A stretch of DNA of 64,000 bases from JADGHX01 sp037200125 (GCA_037200125.1 JBBCGS010000007.1:558001-622000), one strand, 5' to 3'. Counted from the stretch's first letter, positions 46,500-55,925 are shown. Made by a program: numbers and translations. Notes: generated by a model not told the origin, from the letters alone.

Positions 46500-49400
46500 A
46501 TGCGACATCGCTTTGCAGGACTAGCTCTTGCAATCGCAGTCGCGGCTTTCGGTGTGGCGCCGTCCGCGGGATTTTCCGCGGACGGCGCTGCGACCGATTT
46601 GCAGGCACGACTGAATCGGCTCGAAGCCGAAGTAACCGCGGCCGAAGACCTGAGCGCGCTCAAGCGCCTTCAGCGTTCTTACGGCTTCTACCTCGACAAG
46701 GGAATGTGGGAGGACCTGCAGGCATTCTTCACCGACGATGCCGTCGCCAATTATCCGGCGGGCATCTATGTCGGGCATGAGAGCATCCGCGAGCATCTCT
46801 TTCTGAATGTCGGCGGACGAAACGGTGCGATCGGGCTCGGTAACAACCGGCTCTACGATCACATGCAGCTGCAACCGGTCGTGCATCTCGACGCGGGCGG
46901 CAAGACCGCGAAAGGTCGCTGGCGCGCTCTCGCGATGTTTGGCAGCCTCGGTGGCGGCGCCACCTGGGCCGAAGGCGTGTACGAACTTCAGTACGTCAAA
47001 GTCAAAGGCGTCTGGAAGATCAGCAAGCTCGACTACTACGCCGGCTTCGGCGCGCCGTACGCAACGGGCTGGGCCGCGCCAGCGGCGAGCGGTGGACCGC
47101 CGGGCGCCAGCGCAACATCCGGCGCAACCGCATCGGCCGCGCCCGCGCGCCGTGCTCGCAATCTGCCCCATCCGTTCGATCGCGAACGCAAGATGGACTG
47201 CGACGGCTTCCCCGCGGCGTGCCTCACCCCGTTCCACTACGAAAACCCCGGCAGCACGCTGTCAGGAGCCACTGTCTGGGACGCGAGCACGATGCTCGCA
47301 TCGGTAAAAGGCGGCGGCGACGCAAAGAAGCGCGCCGCGAATCTCCTGCATCGCGCAGAACTCCTGAAGGCCGAGCAGGACGTCGAAAACCTCCAGCGTA
47401 TCTACGGCTACTACATCGACCGCGCGATGTGGGACCAGGCGGCCGACCTCTTCGCAACCGACGCAACGTTCGAAACCGGGCAGCAGGGCGTGTACGTCGG
47501 CAAGCGGCGCGTGCGGGAGTTCCTGGGAACGCTGGGCCCCAACGGCCTCGTCGAAGGCTGGATGAACGATCACATCCAGCTGCAGCCTCTCGTTGACGTT
47601 TCAGCGGACGGCAATACCGCCCGCGTCCGCAGCCGCGAGCTCGCCATGACCGGCAGGATCGGCGGCCAGGGCTTCTGGAGCGAAGGCGTCTACGAAAACA
47701 CTTTCGTGCGCGACAACGGCGTGTGGAAGATCGAATCCCTCCACTTCTATCCCACGTTCATCACGGACTACGACAAGGGCTGGGGCAAGGACGCGCAACC
47801 GGTCCCGGTCGCCAGCGCGCAGCTGCCGCCCGATCGCCCGCCGACGGAAACGTATGCGATCTACCCGAAGCCGCATGTGCCGCCGTACCACTTCCGCAAT
47901 CCAGTAACAGGAAAAGCGCCGACCTATCCGACTGAGGAAGACGGCGGTCCGACGAAGCAACTCGCCGCCGCAGCGCTGATGCCGGCGAACGTGCGCTATG
48001 CGCCGCCCAAAGTGACCGACGTCAATGCGACGGTCGTCGAAGCGGAGCGCGTTGTCGAGCGCGTGAAAGACTTCCACGCGCTCGACAATCTTCAGAGCGC
48101 ATACGGCTACTACCTCGACAAGAACCTGTGGAACAACCTGGCTGACCTGTTTGCGCGTGACGGCTCGATGGAACTGGCCCAACGCGGCGTCTACAAGGGC
48201 CCGCGCGTTCGCGAGTTCCTCGTGAAGGTGTTCGGCCGCGGGCAGGAAGGGCCGGTCGCCAACCGGCTCGGCAATCACCTGCAGCTGCAGCCGGTGATTC
48301 ACGTTTCCGAGGATGGCAAGACCGCGAAGATCCGCTCACGCATGGTCCAGCAGATGTCGTTCGGCCCGCGTGCCTCGATGGGCGGCGCCATCTACGAGAA
48401 TGAAGCGGTGAAGGAAGACGGCGTCTGGAAGCTGAGCCGCGACCACGCTTACAACACCTTCAGCGCCAACTACGACGGCGGATGGACGAAGGTGACAGCG
48501 AGCAACGTGCCCGGCCCGAGCAAGGATTTTGCGCCGGACTCGCCGCCGAGCCTCGTCTTCGACATGTTTCCGTCGGTCTACAACATTCCCTTTCACTACG
48601 CGAATCCGGTGACGGGCCGCACGGATGTGCCGGCGATCAAGGAGAACACGCGCATGAAGGTCGCCGTGGCCGCGCCTGGCAAGATGCCGCCGGACATCGC
48701 GGCCGCCGTGCGCGAGATCGGCGCGAAGATCGATGGTCGCAAGACCGGCGAGCTGTATGCGCCTCTGCAGCCGAAGGAGCCGTACCGGAACGTCACGCTC
48801 ACGCGTGACATTCACTACGGCCCACACGAGCGGCACGTGCTCGATCTCTTCGTCTCGCCGGGTACGACGGCGAAAAGCGCCAAGCCGGTGGTCGTCTTCA
48901 TTCATGGTGGTGGGTTCGCGGGCGGCGCGAAGAACACGCCCGGATCGCCGTTCTACGACAACGTCGGCTTGTGGGCTGCTTCGCATGGGCTCGTCGGCGT
49001 CACGATCAATTATCGGCTTGCTCCGCAGTTTCCCTATCCCGCGGGGGTCGAGGATCTGACGCGGCTCGTGACCTGGCTGAAGGCCAACATCAGGGCGAAG
49101 GGCGGCGATCCGAAGAAAATCTTCCTGTGGGGGCATTCCGCTGGCGCGGCTCACACCGGCGACTATCTCGCCGCGATGGCCAACAAGGGCAAGAACCCAG
49201 GCATCGCCGGAGCCATTCTCACCTCGGGCTTCTACGTGCTCGGCGACACCGTTTCCGTGTGGAAGGCCTATTACGGCGAGGACGTCTCGAAGTACAAAGA
49301 GCGCTCGTCACTCGATGGAATCGTGAAGAGCAAAGTGCCGTTGCTCATCGCCGACGCGGAGCTGGACCCCGACACCTTCAAGCCCGAGTCCGAGCGTCTC

Positions 49401-49544
49401 GCCGCCGCGCTCGCGAAAGCGGGCAAGCCCGCGACGCGCGTGAAGCTCGCGGGGCACTCGCATATCTCCGAGCTGTATGCGGTGAACACCGCGGACGACT
49501 CGCTTTCCGGCCCGGTGCTGAAGTTCATCAAAGAACTGGAGTAA
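46500..49544 (+). CDS. Exported fusion of three SnoaL-like domains and an HSL-type alpha/beta-hydrolase
   Basis: 1014 residues; ATG at 46500 with GAGGGGG close upstream and a Sec signal (ALAIAVAAFGVAPSAGFSA). Three SnoaL/NTF2-like domains lie at about 38-185, 280-430 and 513-670. Each has a YGFYLD/YGYYID/YGYYLD helix and a strand with DHMQLQPV, DHIQLQPL or NHLQLQPV, separated by linkers of similar type (PFHYENP, PYHFRNP, PFHYANP). Residues 765-1014 are an esterase of the hormone-sensitive-lipase group: HGGGF at 802-806, nucleophile S880 in GHSAGA, acid around D953-D956 and H986 or H988. Such a fusion is unusual. SnoaL domains act as isomerases, hydroxylases or lyases; substrate unknown. Confidence 0.85.
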   Translation: MRHRFAGLALAIAVAAFGVAPSAGFSADGAATDLQARLNRLEAEVTAAEDLSALKRLQRSYGFYLDKGMWEDLQAFFTDDAVANYPAGIYVGHESIREHLFLNVGGRNGAIGLGNNRLYDHMQLQPVVHLDAGGKTAKGRWRALAMFGSLGGGATWAEGVYELQYVKVKGVWKISKLDYYAGFGAPYATGWAAPAASGGPPGASATSGATASAAPARRARNLPHPFDRERKMDCDGFPAACLTPFHYENPGSTLSGATVWDASTMLASVKGGGDAKKRAANLLHRAELLKAEQDVENLQRIYGYYIDRAMWDQAADLFATDATFETGQQGVYVGKRRVREFLGTLGPNGLVEGWMNDHIQLQPLVDVSADGNTARVRSRELAMTGRIGGQGFWSEGVYENTFVRDNGVWKIESLHFYPTFITDYDKGWGKDAQPVPVASAQLPPDRPPTETYAIYPKPHVPPYHFRNPVTGKAPTYPTEEDGGPTKQLAAAALMPANVRYAPPKVTDVNATVVEAERVVERVKDFHALDNLQSAYGYYLDKNLWNNLADLFARDGSMELAQRGVYKGPRVREFLVKVFGRGQEGPVANRLGNHLQLQPVIHVSEDGKTAKIRSRMVQQMSFGPRASMGGAIYENEAVKEDGVWKLSRDHAYNTFSANYDGGWTKVTASNVPGPSKDFAPDSPPSLVFDMFPSVYNIPFHYANPVTGRTDVPAIKENTRMKVAVAAPGKMPPDIAAAVREIGAKIDGRKTGELYAPLQPKEPYRNVTLTRDIHYGPHERHVLDLFVSPGTTAKSAKPVVVFIHGGGFAGGAKNTPGSPFYDNVGLWAASHGLVGVTINYRLAPQFPYPAGVEDLTRLVTWLKANIRAKGGDPKKIFLWGHSAGAAHTGDYLAAMANKGKNPGIAGAILTSGFYVLGDTVSVWKAYYGEDVSKYKERSSLDGIVKSKVPLLIADAELDPDTFKPESERLAAALAKAGKPATRVKLAGHSHISELYAVNTADDSLSGPVLKFIKELE

Positions 49545-49549
49545 TTCGC

Positions 49550-50461
49550 ATGACTTCATTGGCGTGCCGTTCCCTTGTCACCGCCGTTGCGGCGGCTGTG
49601 TTGACGGGCCTGTCCGCGGCGGCTGCCGCGCAGGCCCCGCCGCCCAACCCGGTGCCGGTCGAGCGCCGGCCGGGCATCACCGGTGAGCGCCTCCAGGAGC
49701 TGGCGCACGCGCACGAAGGTTATGGTGCGCTGGCACCGCAGAACCTTGCCAAGAAGCGCCCGAAGCCGCCGTTCGATCTCACCAGCACCTGGTTCGTCGA
49801 CCTGACGCGCGCGTTCGCGGATTTCCGTTTCGGCCCGCCGTATCCGGAGTTCTACGAAGCCGGCCAGACGGCGATGAAGGATGCCGCGGTCGCCGCGAAA
49901 GCCGGCCAGCGGTATCGCGACAGCATCGGCGAGTGCTACCCGGCGGGCATGCCGATGATCATGACGCGCGTGTGGCCGATCAGCATGGTCCAGCTGCCCA
50001 CCGTCATCTACATGCTGTTCGGCTTCAACAACAGCATTCGCATCATCTATCTCGACGGGCGCCAGCACAGCGACCCCGACACCGTGATCTACACGTACAA
50101 CGGTGAATCGATCGGGCACTGGGAGAAGGACGAGCTCGTGGTGCACACGAAGTACTTCGAGCCGAACGAGCACTACATCGACTCAGGCATCCCCATCAGC
50201 GACCAGTTCGAGATGGTCGAGCGCATGCGGATGAAGGACAAGGGCAAGATCCTGGAGATCGAGTACACCATGACCGATCCCAAGAACTGGAAGGGCGAGT
50301 GGAAGAACACCAAGCGCTGGCTGCGCATGGACAACAGCGACATTCCCGAGTCCGAGTGCCTGCCGAACCTCAACAAAAATCTGCCCAGCACCGCAGAGGG
50401 TTCCGCAGACGTGGACGCCCGGCAGAAGGCGCTGAAGGACGCGCCCGCGCCCGCGAAGTAG
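49550..50461 (+). CDS. Exported protein of unknown function, paralogue of 51007
   Basis: 303 residues, Sec signal VTAAVAAAVLTGLSAAAAAQ. Distinct blocks: ECYPAGMPMIMTRVWPI, IRIIYLDGRQHSDPDTVIY, YNGESIGHWEKDELVVHTKYF and EYTMTDPKNW. The same order of blocks (C-P-GMP-IM, DGR-H, SIG-WE-LVV-T, TV-DP) occurs in the protein at 51007, so the two are distant paralogues. Proteins of this type are found beside DUF6152 genes, as here. Function not known. It starts 5 bases after the fusion gene and is in its operon. Confidence 0.75.
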   Translation: MTSLACRSLVTAVAAAVLTGLSAAAAAQAPPPNPVPVERRPGITGERLQELAHAHEGYGALAPQNLAKKRPKPPFDLTSTWFVDLTRAFADFRFGPPYPEFYEAGQTAMKDAAVAAKAGQRYRDSIGECYPAGMPMIMTRVWPISMVQLPTVIYMLFGFNNSIRIIYLDGRQHSDPDTVIYTYNGESIGHWEKDELVVHTKYFEPNEHYIDSGIPISDQFEMVERMRMKDKGKILEIEYTMTDPKNWKGEWKNTKRWLRMDNSDIPESECLPNLNKNLPSTAEGSADVDARQKALKDAPAPAK

Positions 50462-50493
50462 GAAACGGAAAGCCGGTGGTGTTCGCTGCCGGG

Positions 50494-50922
50494 TTAACCC
50501 GCTTTCCCTGGCTCGGCTTCCGCGCCGAGGTACTTGCCGTCAGCCAGCGTAATGCCGACGTAGCGCCCGCCAGGCCGGCCGTCGCGCAGCGGGTTGATCT
50601 TCACAGTGACCTTGTCGCCGGGCTTGATGCTGGTGCGCTTCCAGCCGCTGTGCACGAGGTTGTTGGGGCTGTTCATTTCGATGGCCCAGCTTTCGAGCTT
50701 GCCCTCGGCGTTCGGCACATCGACGCGGAAGGAGGCGTGCGGATTGGTCCAGGTGAACTCGGTGACGGTGCCGATGATGGTGATCGTCTTTTCCGCCTCG
50801 AACATCGCGCCGGAGTGATGTACGAAGGCGGGCGCGGAGAACGTGACGACGAGCGCCGTGAACGCGGCGGTGACGAGTGTTCTCACAGTGCGGCTACCTG
50901 AGCGGGTGGCAGTGCGTATCAT
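50494..50922 (-). CDS. DUF6152 family exported protein
   Basis: 142 residues from the ATG at 50922 (signal LVTAAFTALVVTFSAPAFV). The mature protein starts with HHSGAMFEAEKTITIIGTV and has FTWTNPHASFRVDV, the DUF6152 hallmark of paired His and NPH; the ending RYVGITLADGKYLG is also typical. Predicted small beta-barrel in the periplasm; the His may bind metal, which is inference. It runs against the flanking paralogues at 49550 and 51007. An upstream in-frame start at 50991 would spoil the signal peptide. Confidence 0.82.
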   Translation of the reverse strand: MIRTATRSGSRTVRTLVTAAFTALVVTFSAPAFVHHSGAMFEAEKTITIIGTVTEFTWTNPHASFRVDVPNAEGKLESWAIEMNSPNNLVHSGWKRTSIKPGDKVTVKINPLRDGRPGGRYVGITLADGKYLGAEAEPGKAG

Positions 50923-51006
50923 GTTGGTTCTCCGGCAGGATAGCGGCTTCAAAAGTGCGGCAAATCTAGCAATGCGGAAGTCGAGCAACAAGCGAGGGGG
51001 ACCGCG

Positions 51007-51783
51007 ATGAAGTCCGATAGCGTGGTGCGGGGAGTGGTGTTCAGCGCGTTAGCGCTCGGTTTCTGTACTTCCGTCTACTGTGCGGGCGAAGAGCCGGCCG
51101 ATAAGAAAGGCGCCGCGTATCCGAAAGGCCACTACGCCGCGCTCGAGAAGCTGCCCGACTGGGGTGGCATCTGGACGATCACGTTCGGTGGTCCGGGCTC
51201 GAAGCGCGAAGCGCCCGCGCTCAAGGGCAAGTACCTCACCGACTACGAAACGTGGAAGAAAGACGCGGACGCGAAGTTCGGCGCGGGCAAGAAGAACGGC
51301 GACAACTGCACGCCGCCGGGCATGCCGTACATCATGGGCGTGGCGCAGTACCCCATCGAGTTCCTGTTCACGCCGGGCCGCGTCACCATCCATCACGAGG
51401 CGTGGATGCAATGGCGGAACATCTTCACCGACGGTCGCGCGCATGCCGACACCGAGCCCTCGTTCTACGGCGACTCCATCGGCAAGTGGGAAGGCAACAC
51501 GCTCGTCGTGGATACCGTGAACGTCAAGGAGACCGTGCCGCTCTCCGGTGGCATGTACCACAGCGACAAGATCCATATCACGGAGCGGTTTCATCTCGAC
51601 CCGAAGGATGCGGACACGCTCGCGGTCGAAGTCACGGTGGCCGATCCGGAAGCGCTCGCCAAGCCGTACACAAACGTCTACACCTTCACGCGTTCGCGTG
51701 AGTACAACCTGCTCGAGTTCATCTGCGCGGAGAACGATCGCAACAAGCTCGACGCCGAGGGAAACACGACGTTCGAGCCTTGA
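51007..51783 (+). CDS. Exported protein of unknown function, paralogue of 49550
   Basis: 258 residues, signal peptide VVRGVVFSALALGFCTSVYC followed by AGEEP. Blocks NCTPPGMPYIMGVAQYPI, WRNIFTDGRAHADTEPSFY, GDSIGKWEGNTLVVDTVNV and TVADPEALAKPYTNVYTF align in order with the protein at 49550. AGCGAGGGGGACC precedes the ATG. Function unknown; both copies share one Cys before P-GMP and the DGR-H-D pattern, which could form a ligand site. No gene is seen from 51784 to 51992 apart from the inverted repeat listed there. Confidence 0.75.
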   Translation: MKSDSVVRGVVFSALALGFCTSVYCAGEEPADKKGAAYPKGHYAALEKLPDWGGIWTITFGGPGSKREAPALKGKYLTDYETWKKDADAKFGAGKKNGDNCTPPGMPYIMGVAQYPIEFLFTPGRVTIHHEAWMQWRNIFTDGRAHADTEPSFYGDSIGKWEGNTLVVDTVNVKETVPLSGGMYHSDKIHITERFHLDPKDADTLAVEVTVADPEALAKPYTNVYTFTRSREYNLLEFICAENDRNKLDAEGNTTFEP

Positions 51784-51923
51784 GGGGAGTCTGAAGAACT
51801 TCTTCGAAATCGCCCTGACGGCGTCGGGAAGCCCGGATGTGCAAGCGAAAGCACGCGATTTTACGGCGCGCTGCAGCGGATTCGGGACCGAACCTTCACG
51901 TCGAAAATATGGAAAAGAGACGC

Positions 51924-51947
51924 ACGTCCGGTTCCAGGAACGGACGT
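51924..51947. promoter_or_regulatory. Inverted repeat upstream of the MDR gene, candidate operator
   Basis: ACGTCCG-G-TTCC-A-GGAA-CGGACGT: 11-base arms around a single A, with one unpaired G in the left arm. Too tight for an RNA hairpin loop, so a dimeric regulator site is more likely. It lies 46 bases before the MDR start. Confidence 0.4.
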
Positions 51948-51992
51948 CCGCCATCATTGGCCTTGTACTGGAAATGATAACGGAGCAGCGCT

Positions 51993-53176
51993 GTGAAAGC
52001 GCTCATACAGACTGACTACGGCGAACCGGCGAAGGTGCTGGAGCTGCGTGAAGTCCCGGCGCTGATAGCGGGGGAGGGCCAGGCCGTAGTGGACATGGAA
52101 GCCGCCGTGGTACACGTGGCCGACGCGCACACCGTGCTCGGCGCCGACGGTTTTCGCAAGAACCTGCCCCGCACACCCGGATATGAGGGCGTGGGCCGCG
52201 TCTCGGCCGTCGCCCGCGACGTGAAGGGAATCGTGCCGGGGATGCGCGTGTTCGCGCCCATCGGCGCCGGAACCTATCGCGAACAGATCGCCGTGAACGC
52301 GGCGGATCTCACGCCCGCGCCGGAAGGCGATCCCGTCCAGATTGCGCTGCTGTCGCTCAGCCCCGCGACCGCGATGCTCATGCTCCAGGATTTCGTGAAG
52401 CTTAGTCCCGGCGATTTCGTCGTGCAGAACGCCGCGAGCTCCGCCGTGGGCCGCATGGTGATTCAGCTCGCCAACGAGATGCAGGTGAAGGTCGTCAACG
52501 TGGTCAAGAGCTCGGGAGTGATTACGGAGCTCAAGGAGATCGGCGCCGGCGTCGTGTTGCTGGATACACCCGACCTGCGCGATCGCGTGGCTGCCGTGAC
52601 GCAAAGCTCGCCGGTGACGCTGGCTCTCGATGCGGTGGGCGGCGCGGCGACCGGGCGTCTGGCGTCGTGTCTCGACGAGAACGGAATGGTGGTGAGCTAC
52701 GCGCCATCAGCGGTGAGCCGTGCCAGATCCCGGCCGATCTGCTCGGCGCGCGCGGCATTCGCCTGTGCGGTATTCATCCCGCGCGTCAGCTCTCCAAGCA
52801 CCTTCCGGAGGAGCGCAACGCGCTCTACGTGCGGTTCGGCGAGTTGCTGAAAGCCGGAAAATTGCGCGGCCGACTCGGCGCCACCTACAAGCTCGAAATG
52901 GCGATCGACGCTATCCGGCACGTGCTTCGCGATGGCGACAAGCGTATCGGTCGCGTCGTGATTCGAATGAAGGACGTCGCGGTGCCTGCGGAGGCGCCAG
53001 CGGTTGCACAACCCGGGGCCGTGGTGATGGAGCCTTCATCGGGCGAGCCCGCTCCGGCCGCCGTTGGCGCGCCAACGGCCGCGGCAGGCGCCGATGCGGC
53101 TACCGCGCCGGCCGACGCGACGTCGCCCGCTGCGGAAGGAGCGCCTCCAGAAACTTCACCAGCGGGGGCGGCATGA
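51993..53176 (+). CDS. Quinone oxidoreductase/enoyl reductase of the MDR family, one frameshift
   Basis: About 394 residues when corrected. GTG start at 51993 with GGAG seven bases upstream. GroES-like N-terminus (PRTPGYEGVGRVSAVARDV), Rossmann motif NAASSAVGRMVIQLANEM, no catalytic zinc motif, so it belongs with zinc-independent NADPH:quinone or 2-enoyl thioester reductases. The frame breaks at about 52699; restoring one G gives VVSYGAISGEPCQI and then LLGARGIRLCGIHPARQL. After the normal family end (IRMKDVAVPAEAP) there is an Ala/Pro-rich tail of about 60 residues that overlaps the convergent LysR gene by 77 bases. That tail is unusual and could be a read-through product. Confidence 0.78.
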
Positions 53177-54021
53177 CGCCTGCGCTTCGCCGATAGACGA
53201 AGAACCTGCGCTGAGACGCCATCTCTTTCAGCGGTAGCGACCGGATCAATCCCGCTTGCCGCTCGGTGGTGAACAGCGGTTCCGGCAACCACCCCAGATA
53301 GTTCGTTTGCGCCACCATCGCCTTGATCACGCCCGGCGAGCGTGTTTCGACGACGACTCGCGGCGGCGCCACGCCGAGGCCTCGCCATCAGCGCGTTGAA
53401 TTGCCGGCGCGGCTCGGCGTCCCCCGGGGGCATGACCCATGGAACGTTCAGCACATCGCGAACCGCGAGCCCTTTGCGTTTCAGCAACGGGTGATGGGCG
53501 GCGCAGATCACCGCGTGCCGATCGGTGAACGGCGCTTGCGCAACCTGCATGATCTGCTCGCTCTCGGGAATTGCGCCAGCGATGGCCACGTCGATCGTGT
53601 TGTGAGTGAGCGCGACTTCGAGCACGTCTTCCACCGCTTCGGTGATCTGGACGTTCAGCTTCGGCCATTGAGCGAGCATCCGTTCCAGCACCGCGGGTAG
53701 CACCGTTACCGCGACGCTGCCGATGGCGCCGACGCGCAGCGTGCCGTGGCCGAGGCCGCGAAGCGAGTTGATCTGCTCGAGCGCCACAGCGGCTTCCTCG
53801 CTCAGCACCGTCGCGTGAGGCAGCAGCGCCTGGCCGAATGCCGTGAGCTCCATGCCCGTGGTCCTGCGCTCGAAGAGCTGAACGCCCAGCTGATCTTCCA
53901 GGCGCCGGACGATGCGACTGAGTGCCGGTTGCGTAATGTGCAGGGACTGCGCGGCAAGCCCGAGGCTGCCGGAGCGAACGATCGCGAGAAACGCGCGCAA
54001 TTGTCGGGAGTCGAATGCCAT
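53100..54021 (-). CDS. LysR-type transcriptional regulator, one frameshift
   Basis: About 306 residues when corrected. Winged helix at the start (DSRQLRAFLAIVRSGSLGL, HITQPALSRIVRRLEDQLGV), effector-binding domain from residue 90 (GTLRVGAIGSVAVTVLPAV). The frame is lost near 53375 and resumes as APPRVVVETRSPGVIKAMVA, ending at 53100. It is divergent from the benzoylformate decarboxylase gene with 97 bases between, the classical layout for a LysR regulator and its target. Its 3' end overlaps the MDR gene on the other strand. Confidence 0.8.
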
Positions 54022-54118
54022 AACAGAGTGTTATGGGATTGTCCGGAATTGGCAATAGCGGGCATCGGGTGGCCGCCCCAAGATGCGACGGGCTCGAGCT
54101 GCAAAAGGGGCATCGATA

Positions 54119-55726
54119 GTGTCGTTTGAGAGTAAAACCGCCGTCGCCGGGGACGAACGCATGACCGTACGCGAGGCCGTATTCGATCTGCTGCGTTCCT
54201 TCGGGCTCACCACCGTGTTCGGCAACCCAGGCTCGACCGAGTTGCCGATGTTTCGCGGGTTTCCGGCCGACTTCCGCTACGTGCTCGCGCTCCAGGAATC
54301 GCTGGCCGTGGGCATGGCCGACGGCTTCGCGCAGGCGCATCGAAATGCCGCGCTCGTCAATCTGCATTCCGCGGTCGGGGTGGGCCACGCGCTCGGCAAC
54401 CTGTTCACCGCGTATCGAAACCAGACGCCGCTGGTTGTCACCGCCGGCCAGCAGGCGCGCTCGATCCTGCCGTTCGAGCCTTTTCTGTTCGCGAGCGAGG
54501 CCGCGCAATTTCCCAAGCCCTATGTGAAGTGGAGTTGCGAGCCGGCGCGTGCGGAGGATGTGCCCGCCGCGATCGCGCGCGCTTACTACGTGGCGATGCA
54601 GGCGCCGCGCGGGCCCACCTTCGTGTCCATTCCTGTCGATGATTGGGATCGCCCTTGTGAGCGCATCGAGCCGCGTCGGGTCAGCCGCGACATCGCGGGC
54701 GATCCGGCGCTGCTTGCCGAAGCGGCGGGCGCGTTGAGTCAGGCCGAGCGACCGGTGATCGTCGTCGGGGCCGGCGTTGCTCGCGATGACGCGTGGAACG
54801 AAATCATCGAGCTGGCCGAGCGCCATCAGGCCGCCGTCTGGGTGAGCCCGATGTCGGCGCGGAGCGGTTTTCCCGAAGACCATCGGCTGTTCGCCGGCTT
54901 CCTCGCCTCGGATCGGGCGCGCATCGTGGCAAGCCTGGCCGGCGCGGATCTCATCCTCGTGCTCGGCGCGCCCGCATTTACGTATCACGTGGAGGGCGCC
55001 GGCCCGCACGTGCCGGCTGGCGCAAAGCTTATACAGCTCGTGGACGACCCGGCTGTCGCGGCCTGGACGCCGACGGGCCTTTCGATCGTCACGCACCTGC
55101 GGCTCGGCATTCTCTCGCTGCTTGCGGGGCCTCAGCCGCGACGTCGCGCCGCGCCGGTGGTGCCGGCGCGAGCGGCGCGCCTGCCACCCGATCGCCTCAC
55201 CGACCGTTACCTGTTGCAGCGGATCGCGGATCTGCGCCCGGCCGACAGCATCATCGTGGAAGAGGCGCCGAGCAGTCGCGGCCCGATGCACGACCACTTG
55301 CCGATCTTGAAGCCGGACACCTTCTATACCTGCGCAAGCGGGGGTCTCGGGCACGGCTTGCCGGCTGCGGTAGGGCTGGCACTGGCGCGTCCCGACGATC
55401 GCGTGATCGCGTTGCTCGGCGACGGGTCGAGCCTCTATTCCATTCAGGCACTGTGGTCGGCCGCGCAACATGGGCTGCGCATGGCGTTCATCGTGGTTCG
55501 CAACGGGCGCTATCAGGCGCTGCACGACTTCGGCCGTCATTTCAGGCTCGAGTACCTGCCCGGGACGCAGCTTCCCGGCATCGACTTTCGCGCGCTCGCC
55601 GAAGCGCAGGGCGTGCGCGCAATTCGCGTCACGAAGACGAACGAGCTGGACGCGGCGCTGCGCGAAGCATTTCGCTTCGAGAGGCCGTTGCTGATCGAGG
55701 TGGTGACCGAGGAGACCGCGGTCTGA
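54119..55726 (+). CDS. mdlC: Benzoylformate decarboxylase-like thiamine diphosphate enzyme
   Basis: 535 residues from the GTG at 54119 (AAAAGGGG eight bases upstream); an ATG at 54161 is the alternative. The active-site set known from Pseudomonas benzoylformate decarboxylase is present: S39 (NPGS), E60 (ALQES), H83 (NLHSA) and H290 (FTYH), matching S26, E47, H70 and H281. The ThDP/Mg motif is GDGSSLYSIQALWSAAQHG with VVRNGRYQAL. It would convert benzoylformate or substituted phenylglyoxylates to the aldehyde and CO2, in the cytoplasm. Substrate range cannot be set from sequence; related ThDP decarboxylases exist. Likely regulated by the divergent LysR. Confidence 0.82.
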   Translation: MSFESKTAVAGDERMTVREAVFDLLRSFGLTTVFGNPGSTELPMFRGFPADFRYVLALQESLAVGMADGFAQAHRNAALVNLHSAVGVGHALGNLFTAYRNQTPLVVTAGQQARSILPFEPFLFASEAAQFPKPYVKWSCEPARAEDVPAAIARAYYVAMQAPRGPTFVSIPVDDWDRPCERIEPRRVSRDIAGDPALLAEAAGALSQAERPVIVVGAGVARDDAWNEIIELAERHQAAVWVSPMSARSGFPEDHRLFAGFLASDRARIVASLAGADLILVLGAPAFTYHVEGAGPHVPAGAKLIQLVDDPAVAAWTPTGLSIVTHLRLGILSLLAGPQPRRRAAPVVPARAARLPPDRLTDRYLLQRIADLRPADSIIVEEAPSSRGPMHDHLPILKPDTFYTCASGGLGHGLPAAVGLALARPDDRVIALLGDGSSLYSIQALWSAAQHGLRMAFIVVRNGRYQALHDFGRHFRLEYLPGTQLPGIDFRALAEAQGVRAIRVTKTNELDAALREAFRFERPLLIEVVTEETAV

Positions 55727-55925
55727 CGAACATTGTTCTTGTGATGCCCTAGCGTCGTCACACTTCGTTCTCGCCCGCGGCGCGCGGCTACCGCCGGAAG
55801 GAAAGCATCGCCGCCACGAACGTAGTGGACGACGCGGGCTCCTGAGTCCGCCGCGAGCGGGCATCCAACGCGACGGGTACACTGACGGCCGAAATGCGGT
55901 TACCGCAAGACCTCGCGAGCTGCCC

